From Opitutaceae bacterium (GTDB lineage: Bacteria; Verrucomicrobiota; Verrucomicrobiia; Opitutales; Opitutaceae), in NCBI GenBank assembly GCA_027482185.1, contig JAIXWF010000022.1, positions 372,001 to 436,000 of the forward strand: DNA of 64,000 bases. The letters run 5' to 3'. Both the position numbers and the translations under genes were made by a program. This document shows, piece after piece, positions 50,309 through 58,149 of the stretch (position 1 is the stretch's first letter; each line of letters begins with the position of its first letter). The notes below the pieces were generated by a model. The model made no database searches. It was given only the letters and a program-made list of their open reading frames with translations, and was not told where the DNA came from.

Positions 50309-50986
50309 ATGCTTGCCGTCACCGACCTGATCAAATCGTACCCGTCGCCCGAGGGCGGCCGGGTGGAAATCGTCAACGTCGCGTCCTTCCGCCTCGCGGC
50401 CGGCGAGCAACTCGCGCTGCGCGGCGAGAGCGGGTCGGGGAAAACGACGTTTCTCAATCTGATCGCCGGCATTCTCGCGGCGGACGCGGGCACGGTGGAG
50501 ATCGACGGCACGGCGATGACGGCGTTGTCGGAGCCGAAGCGCGACCGTCTGCGGGCGGACAAGCTCGGGTACATTTTCCAAACCTTCAATTTGCTCCAGG
50601 GCTACACGGTGCTGGAAAACGTGCTGCTCGGCATGAGTTTCGGGCCGCGCGGCGCGGACCGGGCGCACGCGCGCGAGATGCTCGGGCGCGTCGGCCTCGG
50701 GCACCGGCTCGACCATTTCCCGAACCAATTGTCGACGGGCCAGCAGCAGCGTGTGGCCGTGGCGCGGGCGCTGGCGAACCGGCCGAAGTTGGTGCTCGCC
50801 GACGAACCGACGGGCAACCTCGACCGCAAGCACAGCCGCGAGGCGCTGGCGCTGATCCGCGAGGTGAGCAAGGAGCAGGGCGCGGCGCTGCTGCTGGTGA
50901 GCCACGACGAGGAAGTACTCGGGGCCTTCGAAAACCGGAGCGATTTCGCCGCGCTGAACCGCGCGCGGCAGGAGGTGCGGTCGTGA
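50309..50986 (+). CDS. ABC transporter ATPase, LolD/MacB-like
   Basis: A 225-residue ATPase. Walker A is GESGSGKTT, the Q-loop FQTFNLLQGYTVLENVLLGM, the signature LSTGQQQRVAVARAL (Thr variant of LSGGQ) and Walker B LVLADEPTGNLD, with the switch His in LVSHDEE. It pairs with the permease that follows, and its stop TGA overlaps the GTG start of that gene. The pair is divergent from the AttEFGH-like set, so two similar transporters are encoded back to back. The substrate is probably a lipoprotein, lipid or other envelope molecule. Confidence 0.94.
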   Translation: MLAVTDLIKSYPSPEGGRVEIVNVASFRLAAGEQLALRGESGSGKTTFLNLIAGILAADAGTVEIDGTAMTALSEPKRDRLRADKLGYIFQTFNLLQGYTVLENVLLGMSFGPRGADRAHAREMLGRVGLGHRLDHFPNQLSTGQQQRVAVARALANRPKLVLADEPTGNLDRKHSREALALIREVSKEQGAALLLVSHDEEVLGAFENRSDFAALNRARQEVRS

Positions 50987-52188
50987 CGCTCCCGCTGATT
51001 GTCTATCGTTCGCTGCGGCAGCACGCGCTGTCCACGATTGTCACCGCGGGCGGCATCGCCTTGGCCTGCGGACTCCTGATGTGCGTGTGGATGGTGAAGA
51101 CGCAGGCGCAGGCGGCGTTCACCTCGACGACGTCGGGCTTCGACGCGGTGCTCGGCGCGCGCGGCTCGAAACTGCAGCTCGTGCTCAACGCGATTTTCCA
51201 CCTCGAGGCCTCGCCCGGCAACGTGGCCGCGGCGGACTTCGAGATGATCAAGCGCCATCCGATGATCAAAACGGCGATTCCGCTGGCCGTGGGCGACAAC
51301 CTGCGCGGCTTCCGGCTGGTGGGCACGGCGCCGGAGTTGTTCACGAATGTCGAATATGCGCCGGGCAAGAAGTTCACGGTGCGGGCCGGCGGCAAAGTGT
51401 TCGCCGCCGATGCGAAGGAGGCGTTGGCGGGCAGCTTCGCGGCGCAGCGGCTCGGGTTGAAAGTCGGGGATACGTTCCGGCCGTTCCACGGCCTCGCCTT
51501 CGATCCAAAGGCGGAGCATGCGGACGATTTCAAAGTCACGGGCATCCTTGAGCCGACGAATACGCCGGTCGACCGCGTGATCTGGATTCCGTTGCGCGGC
51601 CTGCAGACGATGAGCGGACACGATCCGAAGGCGGCGACGGATGTGAGCGCGGTGCTGCTGCAGCTGCGGACGCCGATGGCGGGCCTGCAGCTCGACATGA
51701 TGTACAACAAGCAGGGCAACCGGCTCACGTTCGCCTATCCGGTGGGCGCGATCGTCGCGGAGCTCTTCGGCAAGATCGCGTGGTTCGACCAGGTGCTGGC
51801 GCTCGTGGCGTACCTGGTCGCGCTGGTCGCGGCGGGCTCGGTGCTCGCGAGCATCTACAATTCGATGAGCGCGCGGCGGCGCGATCTGGCGATTCTGCGC
51901 GCGCTCGGCGCGCGGCGCCGGACGGTGTTCGGCGCGGTCTTGGCGGAAGCGGCGGCGATCGGGGCGCTCGGCGCGGCGGTCGGCTTCGCGGTCTACTATG
52001 GGCTCTTCGCGGGCGTCGCGGCGGTCATCCGGGCGGAGACCGGCGTCGTGCTCGATCTCGCGGCCAAACATCCGGTGCTGTGGATTTGCCCGCTGGCGAT
52101 GATCGGACTCTGCGCCCTCGGCGGCATCGTGCCGGCGTGGAAAGCGTACCGGACGCCGGTGGCGGAGACGCTCGCGCCGGTGTCGTGA
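50983..52188 (+). CDS. ABC transporter permease, FtsX/MacB-like
   Basis: A 401-residue permease. One N-terminal helix (ALSTIVTAGGIALACGLLMC) is followed by a periplasmic domain of ~220 residues and three C-terminal helices. SARRRDLAILRALGARRRTVFG is the conserved cytoplasmic coupling segment, and the end has PAWKAYRTPVAETLAPVS. This is the standard four-helix MacB/LolC topology. The GTG start overlaps the ATPase stop (GTGA), giving translational coupling. The gene ends 15 bases before a heptad array shared with the convergent Gfo/Idh gene. Confidence 0.93.
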   Translation: MTLPLIVYRSLRQHALSTIVTAGGIALACGLLMCVWMVKTQAQAAFTSTTSGFDAVLGARGSKLQLVLNAIFHLEASPGNVAAADFEMIKRHPMIKTAIPLAVGDNLRGFRLVGTAPELFTNVEYAPGKKFTVRAGGKVFAADAKEALAGSFAAQRLGLKVGDTFRPFHGLAFDPKAEHADDFKVTGILEPTNTPVDRVIWIPLRGLQTMSGHDPKAATDVSAVLLQLRTPMAGLQLDMMYNKQGNRLTFAYPVGAIVAELFGKIAWFDQVLALVAYLVALVAAGSVLASIYNSMSARRRDLAILRALGARRRTVFGAVLAEAAAIGALGAAVGFAVYYGLFAGVAAVIRAETGVVLDLAAKHPVLWICPLAMIGLCALGGIVPAWKAYRTPVAETLAPVS

Positions 52189-52203
52189 GGAATAGGGGGA
52201 TAA

Positions 52204-52231
52204 GTTGAGAGTTGAGGGTTGAGAGTTGAGA
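52204..52231 (+). repeat. Heptad array, four units
   Basis: Four contiguous words, three of them GTTGAGA and one GTTGAGG. With the preceding GGGATAA, the start is the exact reverse complement of the sequence at 25837-25850. It lies between convergent genes. Confidence 0.85.
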
Positions 52232-52244
52232 GAACCGACGGCGT

Positions 52245-53348
52245 TCAGCGGCCGACGTGACCGGCGGCGAGGCCGCCGTGCAGGGCGGCGTAGAAGGGGT
52301 CGCCGGGTTTGATCTCGCCCGCGGCGACGGGCCGGCCGGTGAAGGCGCTCTTGTAGAGCGCGGTGACGAGTTCGAGGGTGCGGCGCGCGTCGGCGCCGCT
52401 GGCGAAGGGCCGGCGGCCGGCGTCGAATTCGGCGAGCACGGCGGCGAGTTGCGCGCCGTGGGCCGAAGTGCCGTCGGGCGGGAAATTTTGCCATGCCTGG
52501 GCGAGGGGGTTGCCTTCCTCCGCGGCGGCGGGAGCGAGCGTGAGTTTCCAGTTGTCGCGGCTGTAGCCGTAGAGGTGGGTGAGCTCCACCGTGGCGCGCT
52601 GATAGTCGAGGCGAAGATAGGTTTCCTGCCGCGGGCTGAGGGCGCTGTTGACCACGGCGGCGACGGCGCCGTTGGCGAAACGGATCAGCGCCGTGGATAC
52701 GTCCTCGACCTCGATCGCGCGGTCGAGGGTGGCGGCGTCGGCCCGGATCTCGGCCCAGTCGCCGAGCAGGTGCAGGAGGTGGTCCATCGCGTGGATGCCG
52801 AGGCCGAGGGTCGGGCCGCCGAGCTCGGTGGACCAGCGGCCGCGCCAGGGCGCGCCGTAGTAGGCGTCGTCGCGGTACCACAGCGTGTGGCAGACGGCGA
52901 CGAGCGGGCGGCCGAACAGACCCTCGGCGGCGAGCCGGCGCACGTGGGCGGTCGAGGGGCCGAACCGTTGCTGGAAAACGCAGGCGGTGAACCGGCCCGT
53001 GCGCGACTCCGCGGCCGCGATGCGGTCGAACTCCGCGAGCGACGCGCACAACGGTTTCTCGCACCAGACCCAGGCGCCCGCCTCCATCCCCGCGATGCAC
53101 ATGGCGGCGTGTTCGGCGGGCGGCGCGGCGATGACGAGCAGGTCGGGCCGCACGGCGGCGAGGGCTTCGCGGTAGTCGGTGTGCGCGCGGGCGAGGCCGT
53201 GGCGGGCGCAGAATTGGTTCACGCGGGCGGCGTCGACATCGACGGCCGCGACCAATTGGACTTTTCCGGCGCTCTCCGCGATGGCGCGCACGTGGGAATC
53301 GGCGACGGCGCCGGTGCCGACGAGCACGGCGCGGTAGGACTTGCTCAT
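52245..53348 (-). CDS. Gfo/Idh/MocA family oxidoreductase
   Basis: A 367-residue cytoplasmic sugar dehydrogenase. The Rossmann motif is AVLVGTGAVADSHVRAI, the EKP block WVWCEKPLCASLAEF, and the substrate domain has GGPTLGLGIHAMDHLLHLLG with the conserved Asp and His. RFANGAVAAVVNSAL is the typical central sheet. The substrate is unknown. It stands alone, convergent with the MacB-like permease and divergent from the DUF3299 gene at 53569. It is distinct from the other four Gfo/Idh proteins in the window, and none looks like its recent duplicate. Confidence 0.92.
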   Translation of the reverse strand: MSKSYRAVLVGTGAVADSHVRAIAESAGKVQLVAAVDVDAARVNQFCARHGLARAHTDYREALAAVRPDLLVIAAPPAEHAAMCIAGMEAGAWVWCEKPLCASLAEFDRIAAAESRTGRFTACVFQQRFGPSTAHVRRLAAEGLFGRPLVAVCHTLWYRDDAYYGAPWRGRWSTELGGPTLGLGIHAMDHLLHLLGDWAEIRADAATLDRAIEVEDVSTALIRFANGAVAAVVNSALSPRQETYLRLDYQRATVELTHLYGYSRDNWKLTLAPAAAEEGNPLAQAWQNFPPDGTSAHGAQLAAVLAEFDAGRRPFASGADARRTLELVTALYKSAFTGRPVAAGEIKPGDPFYAALHGGLAAGHVGR

Positions 53349-53483
53349 GGGGGTTCGGCGTTTCCGTGCCGCGGCGTCCGGGATGGGTCAAAAGCAAAGC
53401 CGGCCGCAGGGGGCCGGATGTGTGCCAGACTGTCCGGCGGGGGCGGGGATTTTCGGGGTGCGTGTGGCGGGGCGTCGGCAATC

Positions 53484-53508
53484 GGGCGCGGACGAGCCGC
53501 GCCCCTAC
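53484..53508 (-). repeat. REP1 hairpin, single copy
   Basis: On minus: GTAG, arm GGGCGCGG, loop CTCGT, arm CCGCGCCC, a perfect 8-base stem. It is identical to the copy at 17514-17538 and lies in the divergent spacer. Confidence 0.87.
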
Positions 53509-53534
53509 GGGGCGAGGCGCCGGCAAAATCGCTT

Positions 53535-53562
53535 TTGACGAATGCGGCGGTGCTCGTACGGT
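53535..53562 (+). promoter_or_regulatory. Possible sigma-70 promoter
   Basis: TTGACG (53535-53540) and TACGGT (53557-53562) are separated by 16 bases. The predicted transcript start is close to the ATG at 53569, so the mRNA would have little or no leader. Confidence 0.35.
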
Positions 53563-53568
53563 CGCAGC

Positions 53569-54120
53569 ATGATTACCCTGCGTCGCTCCCTCCTCGGCTC
53601 TTTGGCTTGCGCGGTGTGGTTGCCGTTGGCGGCGGTGGGGGCGGAACCGGCGGCAAAGCCCGCGGCGCCGGCGGCGCCGTTGACCGCTCCGGCGGTGGAG
53701 AACGGTTACCTGAAGCTCGGGTTCGAGCAGTTGGCGTCGTACACGTTCAATCCGCCGCCTTTCGATCCGGCCGCCGACCCGAAGGTGAAGCCGCCGACCG
53801 GCGAGGAACAGATTCCCGATCTCGTGAAATCGTGGAACGGCAAGAAGGCGATGATCACCGGCTACATGGTCCCGGTTAAAATGGACAAGGGCCTCGTCAC
53901 GGAATTTCTGCTCATGCGCAACACGATGGCCTGCTGCTTCGGCACGGTGCCGGCGATGAACGAATGGGTCGTCGTGAAAATGAAGAAGGGTGTCGCGCCG
54001 ATGATGGACGTGCCCGTCGCGTTTTTCGGCGAGCTCAAGGTCGGCGCGATGTTCGAGAACGGCTACATGACCGGGCTCTACGAACTCGAGGCGGACCGGA
54101 TGGCGGAAGTGCAAAGCTGA
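53569..54120 (+). CDS. DUF3299 exported protein
   Basis: A 183-residue protein with a signal peptide (LRRSLLGSLACAVWLPLAAVGAE) and an alanine/proline-rich linker, followed by a DUF3299 domain. The core has LKLGFEQLASYTFNPPP, KAMITGYMVPVKMDKGLVTE and FLLMRNTMACCFGTVPAMNE, the conserved cysteine-pair block of the family. DUF3299 proteins are periplasmic and of unknown function; some are encoded with ABC or lipoprotein-handling genes. Here the nearby ABC operon is on the other side of a Gfo/Idh gene. A heptad hairpin follows the stop. Confidence 0.88.
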   Translation: MITLRRSLLGSLACAVWLPLAAVGAEPAAKPAAPAAPLTAPAVENGYLKLGFEQLASYTFNPPPFDPAADPKVKPPTGEEQIPDLVKSWNGKKAMITGYMVPVKMDKGLVTEFLLMRNTMACCFGTVPAMNEWVVVKMKKGVAPMMDVPVAFFGELKVGAMFENGYMTGLYELEADRMAEVQS

Positions 54121-54126
54121 TCTATA

Positions 54127-54297
54127 AAACCGGAATTCGGAGACCGGAAACCGGAGTCGGAGGAATTGCGGATTGCGGGGTGCGGATTGATCGATCCGCC
54201 CTATCGCCGGGCGAAAAGGTGGAAACGGGTGCTTTGCCCTGACCGCTGACGGCTGAAAGCCGACAGCTCCGTCTTTCGACCTTCAGCTTTCGGCTTT
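54127..54297. repeat. Heptad arrays between convergent genes
   Basis: The left part has four words of the AAACCGG / AATTCGG type (54127-54154). The right part has eight contiguous words, including ACGGCTG, CAGCTTT and CGGCTTT (54242-54297), with internal complementarity. They occupy the spacer between DUF3299 and the ACT gene. Confidence 0.8.
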
Positions 54298-54322
54298 CAA
54301 CTGCCGGCCCTGCGGGCCGGCT

Positions 54323-54778
54323 TCAGCGCGAGATGTCGCTTTGCGTGAGGATGCGGAAGCCGCGTTGCGCGAGGGCCTGCGAGGCGACGTCGGGATCCTC
54401 GACGTTCATCGCCAGCGCGCAGCGGCCCTCGGGGCGTTTGATGAAGCTGTAGATGTAGTGGATGTTGATCTCGGCCTCGAGCAGGGCGGCGAGGACGCCG
54501 TTGAGTTCCGATTCGTCGCCGATCTCGACGGCGAGCACGGCGCATTCGGAGTACGGAAAATCGTTGTTCACCATCAGCTCGCGGGCCTTGTCGGGGTCGT
54601 CGACGATCAGGCGGTCGATCGCGCAGTCCGTGGTGTCGAGAATGGTGAGCGCCATGATGTGCACGTTGTGCGCTTTGAAGAGCGAGGTGAGATCGTGGAG
54701 CCGGCCGACGCGGTTCTCGGTGAAGACGGAGAACTGGCGGACCGGATCGTTGCGGGCGGCGCTGGTCTTTGAACCCAT
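54323..54778 (-). CDS. Tandem ACT-domain protein
   Basis: A 151-residue protein made of two ACT domains. The first is at residues ~14-75 (QFSVFTENRVGRLHDLTSLF, then VHIMALTILDTTDCAIDRLIVDD) and the second at ~82-150 (VLAVEIGDESELNGVLAALLEAEINIHYIYSF-type sequence). Such stand-alone double ACT proteins bind amino acids or act as small regulators. There is no DNA-binding or catalytic domain. The ligand is unknown. It is convergent with DUF3299 and divergent from the CDF transporter; the start is the ATG at MGSKTSAARN. Confidence 0.88.
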   Translation of the reverse strand: MGSKTSAARNDPVRQFSVFTENRVGRLHDLTSLFKAHNVHIMALTILDTTDCAIDRLIVDDPDKARELMVNNDFPYSECAVLAVEIGDESELNGVLAALLEAEINIHYIYSFIKRPEGRCALAMNVEDPDVASQALAQRGFRILTQSDISR

Positions 54779-54840
54779 GGCGGCGTGAGAGTGGCGCGCA
54801 CCGGCGGCAGGGTCAATGTCCGGTCCGCGCGCCGGGGCAA

Positions 54841-55833
54841 ATGCAGGTTGAGCCGGCGGCGGGAGGGACTCACGGTGGCGCGGTGCCGTCGACCCCGCCC
54901 GATCCGCATGCCGCCAACCAGCTCCGGGCGGAGCTGAGCGCGCGGCTGGTGCTGCGGGGGATCTTGCTCAACGCCGTGCTCGCGGCGGTGAAGTTTGCCG
55001 GCGGCATTTTCGGCAACACGTACGCGCTGATCGCGGACGGCGCGGAGTCGCTGCTCGACATCCTTTCCTCGGCGCTGGTCTGGGCCGGGTTCCGGGTGGC
55101 GTCGCGGCCGCCGGACGCCGACCACCCCTATGGCCACGGCAAGGCGGAGCCGTTGGCGGGACTCGCGGTGGCGCTGTTCATTTTTGCGATGGCGGGCTGG
55201 ATCGCGGTGCACGCGGTGCGCGAGATCATCACGCCGCACCAAGGGCCGGCGTGGTGGACCTTGCTGGTGCTCGCCGGCGTGGTCGCGACGAAGGTCTGGT
55301 TTTCGCGGCGCCTGGGCGCGGCGGGCGAGGAGGCGGGCAGCACGGCGCTCGGCGTCGAGGCGATGCACCATTGGTCGGACGCGATGACCTCGGCGGCGGC
55401 GTTTGTCGGCATCTGCATCGCGCTGTGGGGCGGGCCGGGCTGGGAAACGGCGGACGATTGGGCGGCGCTGTTTGCCTGCGTGATCGTGGCGTTCAACGGC
55501 TTCGCGATGATCGGCAAAGCGCTCGGCGACGTGATGGATTCCGCGGTGCCGGAGGCCTTCGACCGCGAGGTCCGCGCCCTGGCGCTGGCGGTGCCCGGCG
55601 TGCGCGCGCTGGACAAGGTGCGCATGCGCAAGAGCGGCCTGAGCCACCTCGTCGACATCCAGATCCGCGTGGATGGCGATCTCTCGGTGCGCGCCGGCCA
55701 CGACATCGCTCATGCGGTGAAGGATGCGTTGCTCGCGTCGGAGCCGCACCGGATCAGCGACGTGACGGTGCACGTGGAGCCGGCGGATGTGGCGCCGGGA
55801 CCGGCGCCGATTGGGCCGGCGGTTGAAAGGTGA
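54841..55833 (+). CDS. Cation diffusion facilitator (CDF) transporter
   Basis: A 330-residue metal efflux protein. Six membrane helices are visible from GILLNAVLAAVKFAGGIFGN onward. The transport-site motifs are ADGAESLLD (helix 2) and HHWSDAMTS (helix 5). DADHPYGHGKAE is the conserved loop that begins the second hairpin. The C-terminal cytoplasmic metal-binding domain has VRMRKSGLSHLVDIQIRVDG. It exports Zn, Fe or Mn in exchange for protons. I use the ATG at 54841; a GTG at 54883 is also possible. A heptad array begins within its last codons. Confidence 0.9.
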   Translation: MQVEPAAGGTHGGAVPSTPPDPHAANQLRAELSARLVLRGILLNAVLAAVKFAGGIFGNTYALIADGAESLLDILSSALVWAGFRVASRPPDADHPYGHGKAEPLAGLAVALFIFAMAGWIAVHAVREIITPHQGPAWWTLLVLAGVVATKVWFSRRLGAAGEEAGSTALGVEAMHHWSDAMTSAAAFVGICIALWGGPGWETADDWAALFACVIVAFNGFAMIGKALGDVMDSAVPEAFDREVRALALAVPGVRALDKVRMRKSGLSHLVDIQIRVDGDLSVRAGHDIAHAVKDALLASEPHRISDVTVHVEPADVAPGPAPIGPAVER

Positions 55834-55923
55834 AAGTTGAAAGTTGAAGGATCGGAAACCGGCCGAGGACCTGCCGCCGCAACCCGGATCGGTCTTTCAA
55901 CCTTCAACTTTCACCTTTCAACC
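55821..55923. repeat. Heptad hairpin overlapping the CDF stop codon
   Basis: The left arm has GGTTGAA, AGGTGAA and two AGTTGAA words and continues in phase to 55862. The right arm at 55886-55923 holds complementary words (TCTTTCA, ACCTTCA). The first words lie inside the CDF coding end and include its TGA. It is placed between convergent genes. Confidence 0.88.
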
Positions 55924-55956
55924 GCCTGAGCCTGAGGCCGCGCCCGCGGCGCGGGC

Positions 55957-56661
55957 TCAGGCCTCCGGGTAACCGGCGGCGGCCATCGCTTCGAGGATAC
56001 GTTCGCCGCCGCGGCGGATGTGCTGTTCCATGAGATGGCGGGCTTGGTCGGCGTCGCGGGCGGCGAGGGCGGCGACGATTTCGCGGTGGCGGGCGGACGG
56101 ATTGGCCGGATCGAGTTGGCGGCCGACGCGGAGGTAGGTGGGGCGCTGGTACAGGTCGAGGGCCGACATCACGAGGTTTTCGAGCCGCGGATTGCGGGCG
56201 GTGCGGACGATGCGGAGATGGAAGCGGGCGTTGCCGCGGCAGTAGTCGGCGAAGCCTTGGTCGTGGCTGGGGTCGTAGGGCAAGTCGGCGCAGGCGGCGA
56301 GGTCCGCCAGGTCGGCCGGCGTGGCGCGGACCGCGGCGAGGGCGCTGGCCGGCGGCTCGATGATGAGGCGCAGTTCGATGAGACTGCGGAAGCCGGCGAG
56401 CGTGATGGGGGCGACGCGGTAGCCGGCGTTGGGTTGGAGGATGACGAGTTCCTCGTGGTTGAGGCGGTTGAGGGCCTCGCGGAGCGGAGTGCGGGAAACG
56501 CCGAATTCGTCGCAGAGGGTTTTCTCCACCAGCCGGGACCCCGGCAGCAGGACGCACGAAAGGATCTTCTGCTTGAGGACGGCGTAGAGGTGGTCGGGCA
56601 GGGCGGTCGGGCGGATCTCGGCCGAGCCGAGTTCAACCAGCGAGGGACGGACAAGGTTCAT
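55957..56661 (-). CDS. GntR-family regulator, FadR/FCD type
   Basis: A 234-residue regulator. The N-terminal winged helix has LPDHLYAVLKQKILSCVLLPG, then LCDEFGVSRTPLREALNRLN, the GntR recognition helix. Residues ~90 on are an FCD ligand domain (FRSLIELRLIIEPPASALAA, HDQGFADYCRGNARFHLRIV, the last holding metal-binding His). FCD regulators respond to carboxylic acids. It is divergent from dctA, and a palindrome in the shared spacer is a likely operator, so it probably controls dicarboxylate uptake. I chose the ATG at MNLVRPSL; a GTG 18 bases upstream is an alternative. Confidence 0.92.
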   Translation of the reverse strand: MNLVRPSLVELGSAEIRPTALPDHLYAVLKQKILSCVLLPGSRLVEKTLCDEFGVSRTPLREALNRLNHEELVILQPNAGYRVAPITLAGFRSLIELRLIIEPPASALAAVRATPADLADLAACADLPYDPSHDQGFADYCRGNARFHLRIVRTARNPRLENLVMSALDLYQRPTYLRVGRQLDPANPSARHREIVAALAARDADQARHLMEQHIRRGGERILEAMAAAGYPEA

Positions 56662-56704
56662 TCCGGGATGCGTAAACACGGGAGTTAACGGGAGGAAAAT
56701 CTAC

Positions 56705-56722
56705 TTGCATACGTGTATACAA
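56705..56722. promoter_or_regulatory. Probable GntR/FCD operator
   Basis: TTGCATACGTGTATACAA is an imperfect palindrome (14 of 18 positions symmetric) containing the perfect core TGTATACA. It is close to the TTGTATACAA type recognised by FCD regulators. It lies in the spacer between the regulator and dctA. Confidence 0.6.
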
Positions 56723-56772
56723 TCCAGACTTTCCCTCGCTACCTCCTCCGAATTTGTCGGAGCCTTTCGCGT

Positions 56773-58059
56773 ATGCGCTTCTTTCGCCACCTCTACGTCC
56801 AGGTTTTGATCGGGATCATCGTAGGCGGGGCGATCGGGTTTGTGTGGCCGACGTTCGGCGCCCAGCTGAAGCCGTTGGGCGATGCGTTCGTGAACTTGGT
56901 GAAGATGCTGATCGCCCCGATCATCTTCACGACGGTCGTCGTCGGCCTCGCCGGCATGGGCGAAATGAAGAAGGTTGGCCGCGTCGGCGGCAAAGCGCTG
57001 CTCTACTTTGAAATCGTCACCACGATCGCGCTGATCATCGGCCTCGTGGTGGCGAATGTGTTCCAGCCCGGCGCCGGTTTCCACGCCACGCCCGAGTCGC
57101 TCGATGCGAAGGCGGTCGAGCAGTACACCAAGGCTGCGGCCAAGGGCATGAGCACCGTGGACTTTTTGCTCCACATCATCCCGAAGACCTTCGTCAGCGC
57201 CTTTTCCGAGGGTGAGATTCTCCAGGTCCTGTTGCTCGCCATCCTCTTCGGCCTGGCCCTCGGCAAACTCGGCGATCACGGCCGTCCGGTGATGAATCTG
57301 CTCCACGAGGTCGCGCGGGTTTTCTTCGGTATCGTGGGCCTGGTCACGAAGCTCGCGCCGCTCGCGGCCGCCGGCGCCATGGCCTTCACCATCGGCCGCT
57401 ACGGCATCGGCACTCTGGCCCAGCTCGGCCAGCTCATGCTCTGCGTCTACCTGACCTGCGCGATCTTCATCGTGGTGATCCTCGGCGGGATCGCCCGGCT
57501 TTTCGGCTTCAGTCTCTGGAAGATCATCAAATACATCCGCGAGGAACTGCTGATCGTGATCGGCACCTCTTCCTCGGAATCGGCGCTGCCGGGCCTGATG
57601 GAGAAAATGGAGCGTGCCGGCTGCGCGCGCACCACCGTCGGGATCGTCGTGCCGTCGGGGTATTCGTTCAACCTGGACGGCACCTGCATCTACCTGACGA
57701 TGGCGGCGCTGTTCATCGCGCAGGCGACCGACACGGCCCTCACGTTGAGCCAGCAACTCGGCCTGCTCGGCGTGCTGCTCGTCACCTCGAAGGGCGCGGC
57801 CGGTGTGACGGGCTCCGGCTTCATCACCTTGGCCGCCACGCTGGCCGCGACCGGCACGGTTCCCGTTGCCGGCATGGCGCTCATCCTCGGCGTCGACCGC
57901 TTCATGTCGGAGGCCAGGGCGATCACGAACTTCATCGGCAACACCGTCGCCACCCTCGTGGTCGCGAAATGGAACGGCGATTTCGACCCGCGCCTCGCCG
58001 CCGCCGTGCTGGCCAAGCCGCTGCCGCCCGCCCCCGACGAACCCGCCCCGGCGGCCTGA
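56773..58059 (+). CDS. dctA: C4-dicarboxylate transporter, DctA-like
   Basis: A 428-residue sodium/proton dicarboxylate symporter (DAACS family), the same length as E. coli DctA. The signature blocks are [20 protein letters not shown] (re-entrant loop 1), [20 protein letters not shown] and [19 protein letters not shown] (re-entrant loop 2), and [17 protein letters not shown] with the substrate-binding Arg and Asn. It imports succinate, fumarate or malate. The start is the ATG at [10 protein letters not shown]; an upstream GTG would fall inside the operator. It is divergent from its likely GntR regulator. It fits with pckG further downstream for growth on C4 acids. Confidence 0.93.
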   Translation: MRFFRHLYVQVLIGIIVGGAIGFVWPTFGAQLKPLGDAFVNLVKMLIAPIIFTTVVVGLAGMGEMKKVGRVGGKALLYFEIVTTIALIIGLVVANVFQPGAGFHATPESLDAKAVEQYTKAAAKGMSTVDFLLHIIPKTFVSAFSEGEILQVLLLAILFGLALGKLGDHGRPVMNLLHEVARVFFGIVGLVTKLAPLAAAGAMAFTIGRYGIGTLAQLGQLMLCVYLTCAIFIVVILGGIARLFGFSLWKIIKYIREELLIVIGTSSSESALPGLMEKMERAGCARTTVGIVVPSGYSFNLDGTCIYLTMAALFIAQATDTALTLSQQLGLLGVLLVTSKGAAGVTGSGFITLAATLAATGTVPVAGMALILGVDRFMSEARAITNFIGNTVATLVVAKWNGDFDPRLAAAVLAKPLPPAPDEPAPAA

Positions 58060-58149
58060 CCGGAGCCGCGGGCGCGGTTTGCTTTCGCGGCATTTTCGTT
58101 CTGAATCGTCGGTTTCTTCCACGCGTCCCCCCTTTACACCAAGCCAACC

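Noticed and set aside
50602-54114. A minus-strand frame of 1170 codons across the second ABC pair and DUF3299
   Set aside because: It passes through several unrelated genes on both strands and has no recognisable domain.
56713-56772. Upstream GTG start for dctA
   Set aside because: It lies inside the palindromic operator and would add an atypical basic extension. The ATG at 56773 matches the family N-terminus.
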